A stretch of DNA of 27,826 nucleotides from Planctomycetaceae bacterium UBA4732 (lineage in GTDB: Bacteria; Planctomycetota; Planctomycetia; Gemmatales; Gemmataceae): NCBI GenBank assembly GCA_002404095.1, contig DHJA01000093.1:111965-139790 (forward strand). The letters run 5' to 3'. This document shows positions 24,777-27,826 of this stretch, one piece after another. The first letter of the stretch is position 1. The number at the start of each line of letters is the position of its first letter. A model generated the notes under the pieces. It ran no database searches, had not been told where the DNA came from, and was given only the letters and a program-made list of their open reading frames with translations. The translations under genes were made by a program, and so were the position numbers.

Positions 24777-25936
24777 CGCTGACTGCGACGATCCCGTTGG
24801 AGGAAGCCGCACGGCGGACGAGAGGCGCAGTCGTCGTTGGGGCGGGGCCGGCCGGGGCGACCGCGGCGCGGGAGTTGGCCCGGCGCGGCGTGGATGTGAT
24901 GTTAGTGGATCGCGCTTCGTTTCCACGATGGAAAGTCTGCGGTTGCTGTCTCAACGGACGAGCGGCGGCGTTATTGAACGCGGCGGGTCTCGGCGATCAC
25001 GCGGCGATCCGTCGCGCGGTCCCGTTACAGAGCCTTTGCCTTGCGTCCGGCGGCCATTTGGCGCGAGTGCCGCTCTTCGGCGGCGCGGCCTTGTCGCGCG
25101 AGTCCTTGGACGTGGCGCTCATTCAGGCGGCGGTGGAGGCTGGCGCGGCCTTCTTGCCCGAAACCCGCGCTATCCTCTTGGAAAAGGATGCGAAAAGTCT
25201 AAGATGCGACGCCCCACGCCGCGTTCTTCTGCAACAGGACCAAAAACGCGCGGAAGTTTCCGCGCGAGTCGTGCTGGCGGCGGATGGCCTGGGCGGGCAG
25301 TTCCTGACGCGAACCCCGATAGCCGCGTCGGTCGAGTTCGGAGCGCGCATTGGCGCGGGGACGACGACGACCGATGCGCCCGCTTTTTATCGGCCCGGAG
25401 TGGTTTACATGACATGCGGCGCGGGGGGCTACACGGGCCTTGTTATGCTGGAGGACGGCCGACTCGACGTTGCGGCCGCCTTCGACGCATCCGCAGTGCG
25501 CGCCGGCGGTCCCGGCCCCGTCGCCGTTCGGTTACTACATGAAGCCGGCTGGCCGGTCCCTGATGGATTGGCGGACCTGCCCTGGCGCGGCACTCCGCCT
25601 CTTACGAGACATGCGCGGCAGGTCGCCGCCGAGCGCCTGTTCGTCGTCGGCGACGCCGCCGGCTATGTCGAGCCGTTCACCGGCGAAGGCATGGCGTGGG
25701 CGATGGCGTCGGGCGCGGCGGTGGCGCCTCTAGCGGCCCGCGCTGTTGAGCGGTGGCGGCCGGAGTTCATCACGCAATGGGCCAGGATTCATCGTCGGGT
25801 CGTGAGCCGACGGCAAACCGTTTGTCGCGCGGCCGCCGCGGTGCTGCGCCGGCCGCGGCTCACGCGCCTCCTGGTGCGCCTTCTCAGTCAGGCGCCGATG
25901 CTGGCCGCCCCCGTGATTGGCCGCCTTAACTTGTAA
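24773..25936 (+). CDS. FAD-dependent oxidoreductase (geranylgeranyl-reductase-like)
   Basis: 387 residues. The N-terminal dinucleotide fold is VVVGAGPAGATAARELARRG (GxGxxG at 23-28), then LVDRASFPRWKVCGCCLNG, the Cys-containing region seen in geranylgeranyl-reductase and tryptophan-halogenase relatives. VLAADGLGG and FVVGDAAGYVEPFTGEGM supply the second and third FAD-binding motifs. The start at 24773 is coupled to the methyltransferase stop (ATGA). Likely roles in a polyketide cluster are ring hydroxylation/oxidation or reduction of a double bond in the lipid chain; the sequence does not decide between them. The last codons lie inside a short tandem duplication (25916-25960). Confidence 0.9.
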   Translation: MTLTATIPLEEAARRTRGAVVVGAGPAGATAARELARRGVDVMLVDRASFPRWKVCGCCLNGRAAALLNAAGLGDHAAIRRAVPLQSLCLASGGHLARVPLFGGAALSRESLDVALIQAAVEAGAAFLPETRAILLEKDAKSLRCDAPRRVLLQQDQKRAEVSARVVLAADGLGGQFLTRTPIAASVEFGARIGAGTTTTDAPAFYRPGVVYMTCGAGGYTGLVMLEDGRLDVAAAFDASAVRAGGPGPVAVRLLHEAGWPVPDGLADLPWRGTPPLTRHARQVAAERLFVVGDAAGYVEPFTGEGMAWAMASGAAVAPLAARAVERWRPEFITQWARIHRRVVSRRQTVCRAAAAVLRRPRLTRLLVRLLSQAPMLAAPVIGRLNL

Positions 25937-25960
25937 GTTATTGGCGCCTTAACTTGTAAG
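25916..25960. repeat. Short tandem duplication across the oxidoreductase stop codon
   Basis: 25916-25937 (22 bases) is repeated at 25940-25960 (21 bases, one base missing). The shared part CGCCTTAACTTGTAAG is identical and contains the gene's TAA stop. The second copy lies in the 78-base gap before the polyketide synthase gene. Confidence 0.85.
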
Positions 25961-26014
25961 ATATTTAGAACGGCGTTCGTCTTCCCCTTCCACTTTCCCT
26001 AATTTACCCTCACC

Positions 26015-27121
26015 ATGACGTTCGCCATCCTGGGCATTGGAACCGCCCTTCCGCCCGCCGTGATCTCCCAGCCGGACGCCTTGCGCATCGCCCGCGCGCT
26101 CGCCCATCCCACGGACGAACAGGCCACTTGGCTGCCCTCGATATACAGGGGCGCCGGCGTCGCCGCACGACACACCGCCCTTGGCAACGCCGTGATGCGC
26201 GACATGCTTGACGGCTCCGCCCATACCAGCTCGCCCTACCTCCCGACCGGCGCGGCTGTCGATCACGGGCCGACTACGGCCCAGCGAATGCAACACTACG
26301 CCGAGCTGGCGCCGCCGCTGGCCGTTCAAGCCGCCGCCGCCGCCCTCGGTCCGTCCGGTCTCAAGGGGGCCGACCTGACGCACCTCGTCACCGTCTCTTG
26401 CACCGGCTTCATCGCTCCTGGGATGGACCTGGCCCTGATTCGGGCGCTGGGACTGCCGGCGACCGTGCAGCGGACGCATATCGGTTACATGGGCTGTCAT
26501 GGGGCGCTCAACGGCCTGCGCGTGGCGCAGGCCTTCAGCGCCGCGGAGCGGGAGGCCCGCGTTCTACTTTGTGCCGTGGAGTTATGCACTCTGCATTATC
26601 ACTATGGCTGGGACGCGCAGAAGGTGATCGCCAACGCCCTGTTCGCCGACGGCGCCGCGGCTGTCGTCGGCGTCTCGGACGCGGCCGTGCCGCCGGAAGT
26701 GTGGCGCGTGGCCGCGACGGGGTCGTGCCTCATTCCCGATTCCGAGACGGCCATGAGCTGGACCATCGGCGACCACGGTTTCGAGATGTCGCTGTCCAAG
26801 ACGGTGCCACGCCTTATCGCCGTACACCTTCGGCCGTGGCTGGAAGGCTGGTTGCATCAACACGGCGTCGCCGTCGATCAGGTCGGCTCATGGGCCGTCC
26901 ATCCTGGCGGACCGCGCATCCTCGACGCCGTGGAAGAGAGCCTTTGCCTACCGCGCGGCGCCACGGACGTTTCGCGGGCCGTGTTGGCCCAACACGGCAA
27001 CATGTCGTCGCCGACCATCCTGTTCATCCTCGACCGACTGCGCGCGGCCGGGGCGCCGAGGCCGTGCGTCGCTTTGGGCTTCGGCCCTGGTTTGATGGCG
27101 GAGGCAATATTGTTTCGCTAA
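26015..27121 (+). CDS. Type III polyketide synthase (chalcone/stilbene synthase family)
   Basis: 368 residues. It condenses an acyl-CoA starter with malonyl-CoA units and cyclises the chain without an acyl carrier protein. The catalytic triad is visible: nucleophile Cys129 in VTVSCTGF, His296 in AVHPGGPRILDAV, and Asn329 in LAQHGNMSSPT. GFGPGLMAEAILFR is the family C-terminus. Length is normal. No clear ribosome site precedes the ATG at 26015, so translation may rely on upstream coupling or a leaderless-type start. It follows the methyltransferase and FAD oxidoreductase genes. Products of related bacterial clusters include alkylresorcinols and alkylpyrones; starter and chain length cannot be read from sequence alone. 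Confidence 0.95.
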   Translation: MTFAILGIGTALPPAVISQPDALRIARALAHPTDEQATWLPSIYRGAGVAARHTALGNAVMRDMLDGSAHTSSPYLPTGAAVDHGPTTAQRMQHYAELAPPLAVQAAAAALGPSGLKGADLTHLVTVSCTGFIAPGMDLALIRALGLPATVQRTHIGYMGCHGALNGLRVAQAFSAAEREARVLLCAVELCTLHYHYGWDAQKVIANALFADGAAAVVGVSDAAVPPEVWRVAATGSCLIPDSETAMSWTIGDHGFEMSLSKTVPRLIAVHLRPWLEGWLHQHGVAVDQVGSWAVHPGGPRILDAVEESLCLPRGATDVSRAVLAQHGNMSSPTILFILDRLRAAGAPRPCVALGFGPGLMAEAILFR

Positions 27122-27151
27122 AATATGCAGAACGAACCTTAGGAAATCGCC

Positions 27152-27790
27152 ATGACCCTCGCCGATCTTCGCCGAGAATACGCCCGCGCCGGCCTGAGTG
27201 AAAGCGACGTGGATGCCAATCCGATCCACCAGTTCGGGACGTGGTTCAAGCAAGCATTGGCGGCGCAGGTTCCCGAGCCGAACGCCATGACGCTGGCCAC
27301 GGTCGGCGCCGACGCCCGTCCTTCCGCGCGCATTGTTCTGCTCAAAGGCTTTGACGCGGCAGGATTCGTCTTTCACACCAATTACGATGGCCGAAAAGGT
27401 AAAGAACTCGCCGCCAATCCTCATGCGGCGCTGGTGTTCTTCTGGCCGGAACTGGAACGCCAGGTGCGCGTCGAGGGCGAAGTCGCGCGTGTATCGGCCG
27501 CCGAGTCGGACGCCTATTTTCAGGGCCGACCGCTTGGCAGCCGCCTAAGCGCTTGGGCGTCGCGGCAGAGCGAGCCGGTCGCGGATCGCACGACGCTGGA
27601 ACTGGAATTGGCAGAGACGACGCGAAAGTACGAAGGCCGCGATGTGCCGCGACCGCCGTTCTGGGGCGGCTTACGGCTCCAACCCGAAGCGATTGAATTC
27701 TGGCAAGGCCGGCCGAACCGACTTCATGACCGGCTGCGTTACCGGCGCGTCACGCCGGCGGGGTGGCGCATCGAACGATTGTCGCCATAA
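27152..27790 (+). CDS. pdxH: Pyridoxamine 5'-phosphate oxidase PdxH
   Basis: 212 residues. This FMN enzyme oxidises pyridoxamine or pyridoxine 5'-phosphate to pyridoxal 5'-phosphate. Matches run the full length: an N-terminal lead [70 protein letters not shown], the [13 protein letters not shown] segment, [16 protein letters not shown] and the C-terminal [10 protein letters not shown]. Length is typical. AGGA lies seven bases before ATG. It starts 30 bases after the polyketide synthase stop, so read-through is possible, but its role is general cofactor supply. Confidence 0.97.
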   Translation: MTLADLRREYARAGLSESDVDANPIHQFGTWFKQALAAQVPEPNAMTLATVGADARPSARIVLLKGFDAAGFVFHTNYDGRKGKELAANPHAALVFFWPELERQVRVEGEVARVSAAESDAYFQGRPLGSRLSAWASRQSEPVADRTTLELELAETTRKYEGRDVPRPPFWGGLRLQPEAIEFWQGRPNRLHDRLRYRRVTPAGWRIERLSP

Positions 27791-27801
27791 AGGAGCGGAA
27801 A

Positions 27802-27826
27802 AGATTTCGTTTAGCCGCGACCCGAA
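27802..27826. other. Possible start of another dispersed repeat at the window edge
   Basis: The final bases TTTAGCCGCGACCCGAA resemble the beginning of an intergenic repeat I recall from planctomycete genomes. The window ends before any second arm could be seen, so this is a weak note. Confidence 0.2.

Overview
The window is dense, GC-rich bacterial chromosome with about 20 protein-coding genes, no rRNA or tRNA gene and no CRISPR array that I can see. The content points to Planctomycetota, possibly a Gemmata-like lineage (inference). The main reasons are an ECF sigma factor next to a planctomycete-style Ser/Thr kinase with its typical N-terminal module, a two-domain secreted esterase-like hydrolase, a small membrane protein with a Cys/Pro-rich tail, a DUF4175-like coiled-coil protein, a type III polyketide synthase cluster, and long intergenic palindromes.

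Layout. 34-2151 (-) is a secreted acetyl-xylan-esterase-like hydrolase. 2335-3612 (+) is a membrane-associated GTPase. A perfect 36-bp-arm hairpin separates it from convergent mqnD (3716-4555, -; futalosine route to menaquinone). 4696-6938 (-) is a polar amino-acid ABC transporter: the ATPase overlaps a fused substrate-binding/permease gene by four bases. Upstream of it is a small membrane protein whose conserved-looking C-terminus has been lost to a frameshift. 7671-8318 (-) is a histidine phosphatase, and purQ follows at 8522-9298 (+). A secreted EF-hand protein (9396-10046), a sterol-desaturase/fatty-acid-hydroxylase-family membrane enzyme (10257-11441) and a frameshifted UGT-type glycosyltransferase (11488-12737) come next.

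12902-18668 (+) is a signalling block: ECF sigma factor, Ser/Thr kinase with a membrane C-terminus, and a ~1,000-residue polytopic membrane protein with an N-terminal zinc-ribbon-like motif. On the opposite strand are a ~1,360-residue membrane-anchored coiled-coil protein (18766-22848) and a PP2C phosphatase (23110-23847) that could oppose the kinase (inference). Divergent from the phosphatase is a three-gene biosynthetic cluster (24072-27121): SAM methyltransferase, FAD oxidoreductase (4-base overlap) and type III polyketide synthase with an intact Cys-His-Asn triad. It probably makes a modified phenolic lipid or pyrone. pdxH (27152-27790) closes the window.

The most unusual features are four long intergenic palindromes of three families within 5 kb (3.6-8.5 kb), two of them copies of one family with a conserved loop, and two apparent frameshifts. 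The frameshifts are either real gene decay or assembly indels. No stretch above 300 bases lacks a gene.
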